Source of the DNA: an uncultured Aeriscardovia sp.
GTDB lineage: Bacteria > Actinomycetota > Actinomycetes > Actinomycetales > Bifidobacteriaceae
Direction of reading: 5' to 3'
NCBI GenBank assembly: GCA_903789525.1
Contig: CAIFER010000001.1
Coordinates: forward strand, 992,001 to 1,056,000
Length of the DNA: 64,000 nucleotides
Below the pieces are notes generated by a model, which was given only the letters and a program-made list of their open reading frames with translations, ran no database searches and had not been told where the DNA came from. How positions within the stretch are numbered: position 1 is the stretch's first letter; each line of letters begins with the position of its first letter. This document shows positions 8,182 through 17,147 of the stretch, in pieces. The position numbers and the translations under genes were made by a program.

Positions 8182-9804
8182 TTACTTCACGTACTTGTCG
8201 TACGCTTGCTGCCACAGCTTGACATTGTCATCAATCTTGTAGCGCTTCAGATTCGTCTCGAACTGATTCCACTTGGCGTCATCATCTGCGCCGCCCTTGG
8301 ACATGAAGCGACCAATAGCTGGCATTGCATAGTTGAAGATGGCGGTGTTGTTATTAGCAACAGTGTTCTGATCAGCTTCATTCAGACGAACATAGATCGG
8401 CATCATATCCTTGGTATGATCGTAGTTCTTGTACTGCTGAGCAAATGGCTTATCGAATGCTGCCACATGATCAGCACCACGATCACCGCTCACGGTCACA
8501 GCATTTGGAATCCAACCTGCGAGACGATCCTCAAGAGCCGGAATCTGTGCGCCAGCATCCTGACGCTTATGGAATTCCTCAGTCACCTTATATGAATGAG
8601 GACCAGTCTTGATGACATCCTTACCCAGAGTGCCATACTCCTGCTGGATCGAATACTTCTCGGAATACAGGGCGTTAATCACCTTGAAGCATGCGTCCTT
8701 ATTCTTAGCATTGGCAGACATCGACATGTGGTAATCCTCGTAGCGATTGGCTTCACGAGATCCATCCCAGACAGTCTTTGAAGCCGGAACACCAGGAGCA
8801 GACGGAATCGGGATTGCTTCATACTGATTGGCAACTGGTGAGCCGTAAGAACCATATGCGGAATCATCCCAGCCAAACGACATACCAACAGTTGGAGTCT
8901 TACCGTCGCCTTGATTGCGCTCGTTATACTTGTCGCCGCCTGCAGTGATCCAGTCAGAAGGAACGAGGCCCTCTTGACGAAGCTTGTACAGGAACTCAAC
9001 AACTTGACGGAATTGCGGAGTTTCCATGAAGTTGCCGACCTTCCCGTCCTTCACATAGATACCTTGCTGAGACGGGCCGGAATTGTAATGAGTAACGATA
9101 CCGGTTGAATTCATGAACAGCGATGCTGCCCACCAATCACCGATCTTATCGGTATCCAGAGCACGCAGATTGATCGGAATCTCATCTGCCTTACCATCAC
9201 CATTCGGATCACGAGTCTTGAAAGCCTTTGCGACCTGAATCAGTTCATCCCACGTCGTTGGAGCCTTCAGACCAAGCTTGTTCAACCACACCTTGTTGAT
9301 CATGAAATGCTGACCTGAAGCCATGAAGCCCTTGTAACGGCTAGACGGAAGAACACGAACCTTTCCATTAACCGTGACGAACTTCTTGGCAATCGGCTGC
9401 TCCTTGAAGAAAGCCTTGACATTCGGCATCTTGTTCAGATCCTTGCCCAACTCTTCAAAGGCAGATGGATTGCGGCTGGCGTCATCAGGATTGAAAGCAC
9501 GAATATTCAGATCATCGATCTCACCTGCTGCGAGCGATGCATTCTTCTGCTGACCCCAGGCCTGATCAGAGACCTCATGCCACTTGATATCGACGCCTGT
9601 ATCCTTAGCGAGCTGACGAGCCCAGCCCATCTTGGACATCTTGGCCTGATTAGAATTCTTGACAACAAGAACAGTGACGACCGGTTTACCGTTTGCATCT
9701 ACTGCGGAATTGTTATTACCGCAGCCAGCAAGACCGACGCCTAACGTTGCCGCAGCAGCCACAGCAGCAATTGCCTTGACTGATGTGCTTGGTGAGTGAG
9801 CCAT
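8182..9804 (-). CDS. Sugar ABC transporter binding lipoprotein, LplA/YtcQ type
   Basis: 540-residue extracellular solute-binding lipoprotein. Residues 1-25 are a lipoprotein signal with lipobox L-A-G-C and the N-terminal Cys is followed by G-N-N-N-S. The body has the large two-lobe fold of LplA/YtcQ-type binding proteins (E-L-G-K-D-L-N, D-G-K-A-D-E-I-P-I, calcium-loop-like D-P-N-G-D-G-K). The start follows AGAAGGAAACG; an in-frame start at 10071 would add 89 residues that would destroy the signal peptide. It is the first gene of the transporter operon and faces the divergent lacI-type gene across a region with three operator candidates. Ligand probably an arabinose- or galactose-containing oligosaccharide, inferred from neighbouring GH127/GH43 genes. 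Confidence 0.9.
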   Translation of the reverse strand: MAHSPSTSVKAIAAVAAAATLGVGLAGCGNNNSAVDANGKPVVTVLVVKNSNQAKMSKMGWARQLAKDTGVDIKWHEVSDQAWGQQKNASLAAGEIDDLNIRAFNPDDASRNPSAFEELGKDLNKMPNVKAFFKEQPIAKKFVTVNGKVRVLPSSRYKGFMASGQHFMINKVWLNKLGLKAPTTWDELIQVAKAFKTRDPNGDGKADEIPINLRALDTDKIGDWWAASLFMNSTGIVTHYNSGPSQQGIYVKDGKVGNFMETPQFRQVVEFLYKLRQEGLVPSDWITAGGDKYNERNQGDGKTPTVGMSFGWDDSAYGSYGSPVANQYEAIPIPSAPGVPASKTVWDGSREANRYEDYHMSMSANAKNKDACFKVINALYSEKYSIQQEYGTLGKDVIKTGPHSYKVTEEFHKRQDAGAQIPALEDRLAGWIPNAVTVSGDRGADHVAAFDKPFAQQYKNYDHTKDMMPIYVRLNEADQNTVANNNTAIFNYAMPAIGRFMSKGGADDDAKWNQFETNLKRYKIDDNVKLWQQAYDKYVK

Positions 9805-9899
9805 CGTTTCCTTCTTCTCTTTCTTGCGCCCTGATAACGCTCCGCACCTGTCTTCTTTAACACGTGCGCCGCGCTTCCAAGACAACGAATCAACACCGA

Positions 9900-9915
9900 T
9901 TCGAATCGTTTCGAT
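9900..9915. promoter_or_regulatory. LacI-type operator candidate O1
   Basis: TTCGAATCGTTTCGAT matches the two stronger sites downstream at 13 of 16 positions. It is 96 bp upstream of the binding-protein start codon, on the side of the transporter promoter. Confidence 0.55.
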
Positions 9916-10129
9916 TACATTTAAGAACTCGACGCGACGAAAGTCAAGTGATGATATCCATACCAGGCGCAAAGCAAGAAAAAGCACAAGATTGAACAGA
10001 AAGAGTCCATTTTCCTTACAAAATGGCATATCGGTAATCTTTAGCAACTGATTATCGACGGTAATAAGCACAATTCTTATTCCAATATCCGCCTCATTGC
10101 AGCGTTATCGCTAGGAATGATGGCTTCTG

Positions 10130-10145
10130 ATCGAATCGATACGAT
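10130..10145. promoter_or_regulatory. LacI-type operator candidate O2
   Basis: ATCGAATCGATACGAT, an almost perfect palindrome (7 of 8 symmetric pairs) with a central CG as expected for LacI-family operators. The same 16-mer occurs again 201 bp downstream. Confidence 0.72.
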
Positions 10146-10330
10146 GCGTTTTAGTTGCATTTAACAGACAAATAGAAAATTCTTCAAGAAAACTTTCTCT
10201 TTGCAAAAATGCCGTCATTTCGCTATTTTCCAGCGCAAAATACACTTCTGTTGACAGTCTTATTTCATGGCAAACTTTGGCAACGAAGTATGTTTGTCGT
10301 CGTGCATGAATACAGATATTGCATTTCTTT

Positions 10331-10346
10331 ATCGAATCGATACGAT
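10331..10346. promoter_or_regulatory. LacI-type operator candidate O3
   Basis: Identical copy of the 16-mer ATCGAATCGATACGAT, 110 bp upstream of the lacI-type start codon. The pair O2/O3 could support repression of both divergent promoters or looping. Confidence 0.72.
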
Positions 10347-10455
10347 TGAAGGAAAGATATGGACGCATGTTAACGCATGAGCGATTGCATAACAGAACAT
10401 GATTACACATAGCAGAGTGGCTGCTCGTCCATTATGTGAGAGGATAGGGAAACTG

Positions 10456-11550
10456 ATGGCAACACTGAAACAAGTAGCACTGCAGGCTGGTGTTTCGCCA
10501 TCAACAGCATCAGCTGCTCTTCGTGGACTCGATATTGTTACCCCACAGACCACAAAACGAGTCATTCAAGCTGCAGACAAGCTTCACTACACAACCAATA
10601 TTCCAGCTCGTGCGCTGCAAACCGGCAAAACTGGCATTCTTTCCCTCGTTGTCCCTTCTTTCGATAACGGGTTTTATTCATTGCTTGCCCAGAATCTCTC
10701 ACGCGCAGCCATGAAATCAGGGAGTTCCCTTATCATTCAGCTCACCGATTACGACATGCGACGTGAATTTAATCTCTCTAAACAAGCTGGCCTTTCACTA
10801 TCTGACGGAATGATTATCTGCAACACGCAGAATAGCGCCCAGAAAATCCGCCAAGCCGTTGGTAGCAAGTTCCCTCTCGTCGTCATCGATGACCTGAGTG
10901 GAGCAGAAGAAGGGAACTGTGACTTCCTGTATACGCCGAGTCGAGCTGGAATGTTCGCGGTTGTGCACCATCTTGTCGAGCACCACTTACGCAACATTGC
11001 CATTGTCGGAATAAGCGCCGATGTTATTCACAACATCGATAATCACACTTCTGACCAGGGTTTCCACTTACAGGCAAGCCGAGGAATGTATGCCGCACGA
11101 GCACTTGAGCACTACCATCTCAGGCATGATGATTCGGTTTACATACATGCTCCGTGGACGATCGAAGCGGGAATTCGCGTAGGGTGGGAATATGCCCGGT
11201 CAGTGCGCGTAAATCACCGCAAGCCATTCAATGCGTTCGCGTGCCTCAACGATGAGCTTGCCCTAGGTGTTATGCGCGGCCTGCAATCAGGCGGCTTGAA
11301 AGTTCCATCAGATGTAGCTGTCACAGGATTTGATGGGATTACCGAAGGCTCTCACTCCACACCGACGCTCACTACCGTCGCAGTTGACTATGCCGGCCTT
11401 GCTCAATCAATTATGCAGCTCATTTCATCGCGTATTGCCGCTCCATCTGCATCAACAATTCTTCCACGAACAGTAATTGTCGGCTTCCATCTCGAGGAAC
11501 GAGAATCAACGCTCACATCCGAAAAAATCCAAGTGCAACCAGCGTCGTGA
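10456..11550 (+). CDS. LacI family transcriptional regulator
   Basis: Cytosolic DNA-binding repressor, 364 residues. Helix-turn-helix at residues 4-25 (L-K-Q-V-A-L-Q-A-G-V-S-P-S-T-A-S-A-A-L-R-G) and hinge around 45-58, then a periplasmic-binding-protein-like effector domain ending in V-A-V-T-G-F-D-G. Start chosen at MATLKQ with AGGGA upstream; a start 57 nt earlier is possible but adds no conserved residues. Divergent from the sugar transporter and flanked by three related palindromes, so it most likely represses that operon and itself. The effector sugar is unknown. Confidence 0.88.
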   Translation: MATLKQVALQAGVSPSTASAALRGLDIVTPQTTKRVIQAADKLHYTTNIPARALQTGKTGILSLVVPSFDNGFYSLLAQNLSRAAMKSGSSLIIQLTDYDMRREFNLSKQAGLSLSDGMIICNTQNSAQKIRQAVGSKFPLVVIDDLSGAEEGNCDFLYTPSRAGMFAVVHHLVEHHLRNIAIVGISADVIHNIDNHTSDQGFHLQASRGMYAARALEHYHLRHDDSVYIHAPWTIEAGIRVGWEYARSVRVNHRKPFNAFACLNDELALGVMRGLQSGGLKVPSDVAVTGFDGITEGSHSTPTLTTVAVDYAGLAQSIMQLISSRIAAPSASTILPRTVIVGFHLEERESTLTSEKIQVQPAS

Positions 11551-11570
11551 AGCAGACGGAAAATAAAGTC

Positions 11571-12344
11571 ATGGCTCAACAGGGAAAAAACAAAGATCGC
11601 GGGCTGAGCGCAGAAGAAATGGCGGCAATTGCTGATTTGGCGGCAGACCGTCCACATGCGCATCGCAATCAGTTCCAGATTTATCAGTCCCTTCCACCAT
11701 CTGAAAAACGCGACTACTTTATCCACCACTTTTTAATTTGGATCATTGCCGCTGTGGTCGTACTCATCATGGCGATCTCCGTGATTCATGCCTTCGTTTC
11801 CAAGCCACCGCAACCAGACATTCAAGTTCAGGCAGTCAATCTTCCTGGCAAGACGTCTGACGTGCAATCCGCTATGGATCATCTCGGCACTGTCTATCGG
11901 AAAGCGACGAAAAAGGACGCTCAACATGCCCTCTTCCGCTCAAATATGTATTTTCCTACTGCCGCCCAGCAAAAAATACAGAAGCCGACTGATTCTGACG
12001 CAATGAAGGTCTTCACAATGGTTTCGGCTGGAGATATTAACGCGGTAATTGCACCTGCTCAAACTGTTCAGGCACTGGCTAACGCAGGAATGATCACTCC
12101 AGCTGACCATGTTCTCACTTCTACTCAGCAGTCTCGTCTTTCGCGCTATTTCGTCACGGGTACGATTCCCGACCAAAATCACCCCCGAAAGGCAATCAAA
12201 TCCTCGATCGGGATTTCGTTACAGCATTCCGATGTGTGGCAAAAGGCGGCTCCTCCTCAGAGCAAGACTGCCGTTGTGGCGTTCGCAAATGTGAGTCAGA
12301 CGCGTATTGCAGCTCGCCAGCTGGCCGACGTACTTTTCCGCTAG
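11571..12344 (+). CDS. Membrane-anchored protein of unknown function
   Basis: 257 residues. A cytosolic tail of about 60 residues, one membrane segment (roughly 63-85), then an extracytoplasmic domain of about 165 residues. The segment F-T-M-V-S-A-G-D-I-N-A-V-I-A looks like the A-G-x-I-D-x-x-I motif seen in extracellular ligand-binding domains, but I cannot place it in a family. It follows the lacI-type gene directly and precedes yesL, so it is probably in the same transcript. A GTG at 11547 overlapping the lacI stop is an alternative start. Confidence 0.6.
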   Translation: MAQQGKNKDRGLSAEEMAAIADLAADRPHAHRNQFQIYQSLPPSEKRDYFIHHFLIWIIAAVVVLIMAISVIHAFVSKPPQPDIQVQAVNLPGKTSDVQSAMDHLGTVYRKATKKDAQHALFRSNMYFPTAAQQKIQKPTDSDAMKVFTMVSAGDINAVIAPAQTVQALANAGMITPADHVLTSTQQSRLSRYFVTGTIPDQNHPRKAIKSSIGISLQHSDVWQKAAPPQSKTAVVAFANVSQTRIAARQLADVLFR

Positions 12345-12399
12345 GCTCGACGCAGCTCACAATTTCGGTTTCACGCTTCCGCCAATTCAAGGAGGTTAG

Positions 12400-13092
12400 A
12401 TGGGTCGCTTCGCAATCTGGTATGAACATATGTGCCGGATTATCATGAACGTTTTCGTCGTGCACATAGCATTTCTGGCGCACACTCTCCTTGGCGTCGT
12501 TGTTGTGGGCTTCTTCCCTTCAATTGCCGCCACGAATGTCACCTATCGGACATGGCTCAGAGACGTGAAAGACCGCGAATGGCGGGTACGGCAAACGTGG
12601 ACGGTCTTTCACCGCGCATGGAAAAGCGATCTCCTCAAAGCCAACGAGTTCGGCTATCCTCAGTTCATTCTCTGGTTCCTGCTCATGTGGGATTACTACA
12701 TCGCGAACAATAACGATATGGGCAAAGTCGGCATTGGCGTCTCTGGTGTGCTCCTCCTATTAAACGTTTTGTACGGGCTGTTTGTCTTCCTCTCGTGGAT
12801 TGTGCGGGCTAATTTCAACGAAAATGCGTGGTGGATTCTCCGCTATTCACTCTCAATGGTCGTGGCACGTCCACTGTGCTCACTCATGTTGCTGATTCTG
12901 ACCGGGATTGTGATGTGGGCGTACTTCAAGTGGCCGGGTTTGGCAGCCGCATTCGGCGTTGCAATCCCGGCGTTCGCAGCCGTCATGACGGTGTATTCGT
13001 TTGGCAGACTCCCGGGAATGGATGTGCATGTGCTCGAGCCGCAAGGCCATACTCGTCGCTCGCAGAACAAGAAGAACGCTCACCAGCACTAA
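12400..13092 (+). CDS. YesL family (DUF624) membrane protein
   Basis: 230-residue integral membrane protein with about five hydrophobic segments and the family pattern of an N-terminal helix pair followed by F-F-P-S-I-A-A-T and a W-x-x-F-H-R-A-W-K-S-D-L-L-K-A-N amphipathic loop. YesL proteins commonly accompany LplB/YtcP-type sugar transporters and may help their assembly, but the function is not established. GGAGG lies 4 nt before the ATG. The C-terminal tail is His/Arg/Asn-rich; just beyond it runs a short tandem array of CACTGACC-like words (13080-13122). Confidence 0.82.
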   Translation: MGRFAIWYEHMCRIIMNVFVVHIAFLAHTLLGVVVVGFFPSIAATNVTYRTWLRDVKDREWRVRQTWTVFHRAWKSDLLKANEFGYPQFILWFLLMWDYYIANNNDMGKVGIGVSGVLLLLNVLYGLFVFLSWIVRANFNENAWWILRYSLSMVVARPLCSLMLLILTGIVMWAYFKWPGLAAAFGVAIPAFAAVMTVYSFGRLPGMDVHVLEPQGHTRRSQNKKNAHQH

Positions 13093-13162
13093 CCAACGCT
13101 GACCGACACTGACCAGCACTGGAATCGACGGGTGCAGATACCGATTACCAATTACTGATTAA

Positions 13163-14425
13163 CTACACGCGTTTTTCGCGTATCTTTTTCCCGACCGCAA
13201 GAAGCCACAGGGCGCATCCAGCCGCCGCGAGCGCAAAAATTGCTCCCACTAATCCCAAACTTGCCATCGACAGGTGATCGCGCACCACACCACCGATCGC
13301 TGCACCGATCGCAATCCCGATATTGAAGCTCATGGAGTTGAGCGAATTGGCAAGGTTCAGGGAACCGGGGTGGAACTGCGCAGCAGAGTCCGTATAGTCA
13401 ATTTGCGATGGCGAATTCTGCAAGTACATGAGAAATCCGAGACAGAGAACCATCGCCAGAACGAGAATCGGCATCCGCATAACGCTCCCGACAGTCAGAA
13501 GAGTCAGACAGACGGCCTGTGTCACGTAGATTGGCCAAACACGTCCCAACGGCTGCTCAACTGTCCCACGACGTGCTAACCGTCCAGAAAAGAGGTTGCT
13601 CGCGAGCGCTGCACACCCGTACACGATGAGCGCTGCAGAGACCCACGTCGGTGCAATACCGCCGAACACCTCCATGATTGGCGTGATATACGTGTAGACC
13701 ACGTACGTCGCCGCTGCTCCACAGATCACGCATACGACACCTAAATCGATGCGAGGATCGGTAAAAAGCAAAAATTGGCTAAAAAATCCGATACGCGAGA
13801 CATGTGACCGCTTGGGCAGGAACAGTGCGCACAGGATGATGAGCACGATGATCAGCATGCTGATGAGATGGAATGCCCATCGCCAGCCAAATCGACCGGC
13901 GACCCATGTTCCGAGCGGAACACCAACCACAGATGCGATCGAAAAGCCTGAAAACACCCATGCCATGAAGCGTGTACGATTGCGTGGCTCCGTGACCTGT
14001 GGAGCAAACGTCATCGCAACTGCCACCATCGCTCCAGCAACGAGGGCCACGATAATACGAGACACAGCGAGCACCGCGTAGGACGATGCAAAGCCGGATA
14101 GCGCGTTACCAATGAGGAAAATCAGAGCCATCGCAAGATACACCCGGTACCGCTGAAAACGCGCTGAGAGGGCGGCAATCAATGGCGTGCACACAGCGTA
14201 GACGGCTGCAAACGCTGACACGAGGTCGCCGACGAGTACTTGTGAAATATTCAACCCTCGCGCCACGTCTGGCAAAATGCCCATCATGATGAATTCGTTG
14301 GCGCCGAGCGCGAAGCTCATTGCGGTCAGCAAAATAACTGGGCATGTCCAAAAACGACCGGGAACAACTGCGCTATCCTCGTTTTCGCTGACAGGATGTG
14401 CTGAGGTGGGTGTGCTGGTGTGCAT
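13163..14425 (-). CDS. MFS transporter, DHA1 sugar-efflux/drug-efflux type
   Basis: 420 residues with 12 predicted membrane segments. The beginning A-L-G-A-N-E-F-I-M-M-G-I-L-P-D-V-A and the motif G-V-P-L-G-T-W-V-A-G-R-F-G-W-R-W-A-F are those of the AraJ/PbuE-like DHA1 exporters (proton antiporters for arabinose-like sugars, purines or drugs). Start chosen at MHTSTP; a longer frame to 14614 adds a further hydrophobic stretch that is probably chance. Divergent from a second MFS gene with about 100 bp between. Confidence 0.82.
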   Translation of the reverse strand: MHTSTPTSAHPVSENEDSAVVPGRFWTCPVILLTAMSFALGANEFIMMGILPDVARGLNISQVLVGDLVSAFAAVYAVCTPLIAALSARFQRYRVYLAMALIFLIGNALSGFASSYAVLAVSRIIVALVAGAMVAVAMTFAPQVTEPRNRTRFMAWVFSGFSIASVVGVPLGTWVAGRFGWRWAFHLISMLIIVLIILCALFLPKRSHVSRIGFFSQFLLFTDPRIDLGVVCVICGAAATYVVYTYITPIMEVFGGIAPTWVSAALIVYGCAALASNLFSGRLARRGTVEQPLGRVWPIYVTQAVCLTLLTVGSVMRMPILVLAMVLCLGFLMYLQNSPSQIDYTDSAAQFHPGSLNLANSLNSMSFNIGIAIGAAIGGVVRDHLSMASLGLVGAIFALAAAGCALWLLAVGKKIREKRV

Positions 14426-14525
14426 GGATTTACTGTAGGGCGAATATGATGACAAAAACAGATGCAGAGGAAAGGCCGTGATGGCAGGATCCATCACGAG
14501 CACACCGCAACGGATGTGAGTGTAA

Positions 14526-15866
14526 ATGGAGCAGACGCAGACAGAAACAAATACACAGGTAGCGAAGCAAGTCAATAACGATGCCGATAAAGGCAAGAAT
14601 GCGATTGAAGACACTCAACCGGATCATTTCACCGGACGTATGATCACTCAGCTACTGAGTTTAGCGATCCTGTCTTTCTGCCTTGGCATGTCGCAGTTTA
14701 TCGTCGTCGGGATTCTACCCTCCGTCGCATCGTGGCTCGTCAAAGGTGGCATGAGCGCAACGAACGCGTCCCAACAGGCTGCGCAGATGAACGCGTTTTA
14801 CTCACTCGGAATTTGTATAGGACTGTTCCTCCTCCTTCTTGCGCGCACTGTATCTGCCAAAGTTTTCATGATCGTCACTGGCTCCCTCATCGTGATCAGT
14901 AACCTGCTCACCTTTATTTTTGGGCTCATCGGTCCGTCTGCGTTTATTCCGCTGCTGATCACGCGCTTGATAGCAGGTCTCCCACATGGCAGCTTCTTTG
15001 GTGTCAGCTCGCTGCTAGCCCCACAACTCTCTCCGCGCGGTAAAGCAGGACGAGGGCTGTCGATTGTTGTCACCGGTCAAACAGTGGCCGATATTATTGG
15101 GATTCCTGTCGGCATCGCCCTCGCTAATTCAATCGGCTGGGTGCCGCTCTTCCTTATCATTGTGGGCCTGAGCGCTCTGGCAACAATTCTGTGCGCGTGC
15201 ACCATCCCATCAATTCATGTAATTCCTCGCACGGGCGGAAAGAAAGGTGCCGTCCGCTCGTCGATGCGCCACGCTCCGTTCTGGCTCGGTATCGTCACCA
15301 TTTTCTGTGGCGGCGTGAGCTTCTTCTCGTGGTACACATACGTCAGCCAGTGGGCAACACAAGCGGCAGGCTTTAGCACCGACTTTGAGGATGGGATCCG
15401 CAGCACGATTTGGCTTCTCGCTGTCGCCGGTATTGGCATGTTCGTCGGATCTCTCCTCTCAGGTCACCTTTCAGATGCGCTTACTGCGCCTCGCTCGCTT
15501 GTGGTGGGATTGGCGTGGCAAACGATTGCTCTCGTCGCTGTCGGTCTCATCGCACCTCGACAGACGTGGATTGCTTATCTTCTCGTCTTTATCACGACGT
15601 GCTCTTTGTTCTTTGTTTCCGGTACGCCAGCTCAGCTTGTCTCCAACACTTTGACAGGTCACGGTCTTGCCGGTGGCGTGCTCTTTAACCTTTCGCTGAA
15701 CGCTGGAAATATGGTCGGCACTGAGATCGGCGGGCGCGTTTTCGGTGCTACTGGTACGTATCTCGCTTCATCACTGACCGGCGCTGGGATCGGTCTCATC
15801 GCAGTGATCGCCTGCATTGTCTTGACAGTACTGCTCGAACGCATCGCCCATCAGCAGAACCAATGA
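14526..15866 (+). CDS. MFS transporter, DHA1 efflux type
   Basis: 446 residues, about 40 polar residues then 12 predicted membrane segments. S-F-C-L-G-M-S-Q-F-I-V-V-G-I-L-P-S-V-A and I-G-I-P-V-G-I-A-L-A-N-S-I-G-W mark it as related to the divergent exporter next to it, so the pair is likely an old duplication. The start has GAG/TGAGTGTAA upstream without a strong Shine-Dalgarno. Its stop overlaps the next start by 4 nt (ATGA), so the two genes are translationally coupled. Confidence 0.82.
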   Translation: MEQTQTETNTQVAKQVNNDADKGKNAIEDTQPDHFTGRMITQLLSLAILSFCLGMSQFIVVGILPSVASWLVKGGMSATNASQQAAQMNAFYSLGICIGLFLLLLARTVSAKVFMIVTGSLIVISNLLTFIFGLIGPSAFIPLLITRLIAGLPHGSFFGVSSLLAPQLSPRGKAGRGLSIVVTGQTVADIIGIPVGIALANSIGWVPLFLIIVGLSALATILCACTIPSIHVIPRTGGKKGAVRSSMRHAPFWLGIVTIFCGGVSFFSWYTYVSQWATQAAGFSTDFEDGIRSTIWLLAVAGIGMFVGSLLSGHLSDALTAPRSLVVGLAWQTIALVAVGLIAPRQTWIAYLLVFITTCSLFFVSGTPAQLVSNTLTGHGLAGGVLFNLSLNAGNMVGTEIGGRVFGATGTYLASSLTGAGIGLIAVIACIVLTVLLERIAHQQNQ

Positions 15867-16894
15867 CACAAAAGAGAAGCTCATCTACTCGCCGAAGGAA
15901 ACGTGCGAATCGGCGACCTGTTCGAAGCACGCGACACACAGCTCGAACGAATCGCACTAGTCGCTCACAGCGATCACGCTCAGCCGGGCGATCACGCACA
16001 ACCCGGCGATCTCATCTGCGGAATACATCACCGCAGGGCACTCACCGCATCGAGCAGGTACGAACATGGTTTCGCACTGGACCCCGCCCAGCTCAGACCG
16101 CACGGTCCATCATTTTGACGCTCGTGATCGGTGCGCTCATCGTAGCTGCCGTGTACGTTTTCACACAAGCGGCCATCATTTTTACCGTCCGGCAAAAGCA
16201 GGCGCGCGATGTCACTACGTATTCGTTTGACCCAGGCATGATCGTGTCAGACGATCAATTCTTTAATTCTTCTGCTTTAACCGAACAGCAAATCCAACAG
16301 TTCCTCAACAAATATGGGGGCGCATGTACACAATCGGAGTGTATCAAGTCAGCGATATTTGACGTTCACAACAGAGCAGCGGACGGTTTATGCAACGGAT
16401 ATCGCCCAAGTAAGCCGAAGGAAAGTGCTGCTCACATCATTAACGAAACTGCACATTCATGCGGAATTAGTCAAAAAGCACTTCTTGTCATGCTTGAAAA
16501 AGAAGAAGGATTAATTCGAACGAACGACCCTTCCCCACTCCGTTACCGATCCGCAATGGGACTGTCCTGCCCTGATACGCACGCATGCGATACCCGTTAC
16601 TACGGATTCTTTAACCAAGTGTATGGTGCCGCAGATCGCTTCAAATACTACGAAGCTCACCCCACGCAATACCGATACAAGGCTAGTAAACTCAACGAGA
16701 TCAGCTTCAACCCCAACCCCGCCTGTGGAACATCGCGCGTCTTTATCGACAATGAAGCAACGGCACTCCTGTATATTTACACGCCTTATCAGCCCAACAA
16801 GTCTGCACTCGCCGGACAACCCGACATGTGCTCTAGTTTTGGTAATCTGAACTTCGCTCGCTTGTGGAAATTGTGGTTCGGCTCTCAACGATGA
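15863..16894 (+). CDS. Anchored extracytoplasmic protein with lysozyme-like domain and Arg/Ser-rich tail
   Basis: 343 residues in three parts: an extremely basic Arg/Ser/Thr-rich cytosolic tail (1-75), one membrane segment (about 82-105), and an outer domain with six or more cysteines. The outer domain carries the pattern I-V-S-D-D-x-F-F, Q-x-F-L-N, the C-x-x-x-x-C pair, V-M-L-E-K-E-E-G-L-I and A-M-G-x-x-C-P-D-T-x-x-C-D-x-x-Y-Y-G-F-F-N-Q-V-Y, which recurs in secreted actinobacterial proteins often labelled hemagglutinin or lysozyme-like. The Glu in M-L-E-K-E-E is a candidate catalytic residue; peptidoglycan as substrate is inference. Coupled to the upstream MFS gene by an ATGA overlap. Confidence 0.65.
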   Translation: MTQKRSSSTRRRKRANRRPVRSTRHTARTNRTSRSQRSRSAGRSRTTRRSHLRNTSPQGTHRIEQVRTWFRTGPRPAQTARSIILTLVIGALIVAAVYVFTQAAIIFTVRQKQARDVTTYSFDPGMIVSDDQFFNSSALTEQQIQQFLNKYGGACTQSECIKSAIFDVHNRAADGLCNGYRPSKPKESAAHIINETAHSCGISQKALLVMLEKEEGLIRTNDPSPLRYRSAMGLSCPDTHACDTRYYGFFNQVYGAADRFKYYEAHPTQYRYKASKLNEISFNPNPACGTSRVFIDNEATALLYIYTPYQPNKSALAGQPDMCSSFGNLNFARLWKLWFGSQR

Positions 16895-17002
16895 CACGCC
16901 GACAGCGAAATCTGAGCACATCTGCTATTATTGCTCATGACGAGATGAAGTAGCGTGGCTGCTATTCGCCATGGAAGTTTATAGGCAGATCCGCACGGTA
17001 AC

Positions 17003-17120
17003 AGCTTTCCCGTAATGGCCGGGATTGCAAGCTTCCCTCCACCCCGATGTCAGAGTATGTCTGGCATCACGAAAGCGGAACGTATTCTCTTGCGCTCGCG
17101 CATGGTCTGGTGGAACACCA
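17003..17120 (+). promoter_or_regulatory. Structured leader upstream of the P-type ATPase
   Basis: The 253-bp region between the lysozyme-like gene and the ATPase contains three successive stem-loops on the sense strand: AGCTT/AAGCT (17003-17007 with 17029-17033) enclosing CCCG/CGGG; GATGTCAGA/TCTGGCATC (17046-17054 with 17060-17068); and TGGTG/CACCA (17108-17120). It does not match the yybP, czcD or other riboswitch consensus that I know. Could be a metal-responsive leader or incidental. Confidence 0.35.
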
Positions 17121-17147
17121 TCATCCCGGGTGCACAAGGAAGTTCAT

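Larger units (their letters stand above)
9805..10455. other. Divergent regulatory region, sugar transporter / lacI
   Basis: 651 bp between the divergent binding-protein and regulator genes. AT-rich, carries the three operator candidates listed separately. I found no convincing gene, riboswitch or terminator in it. Confidence 0.7.
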
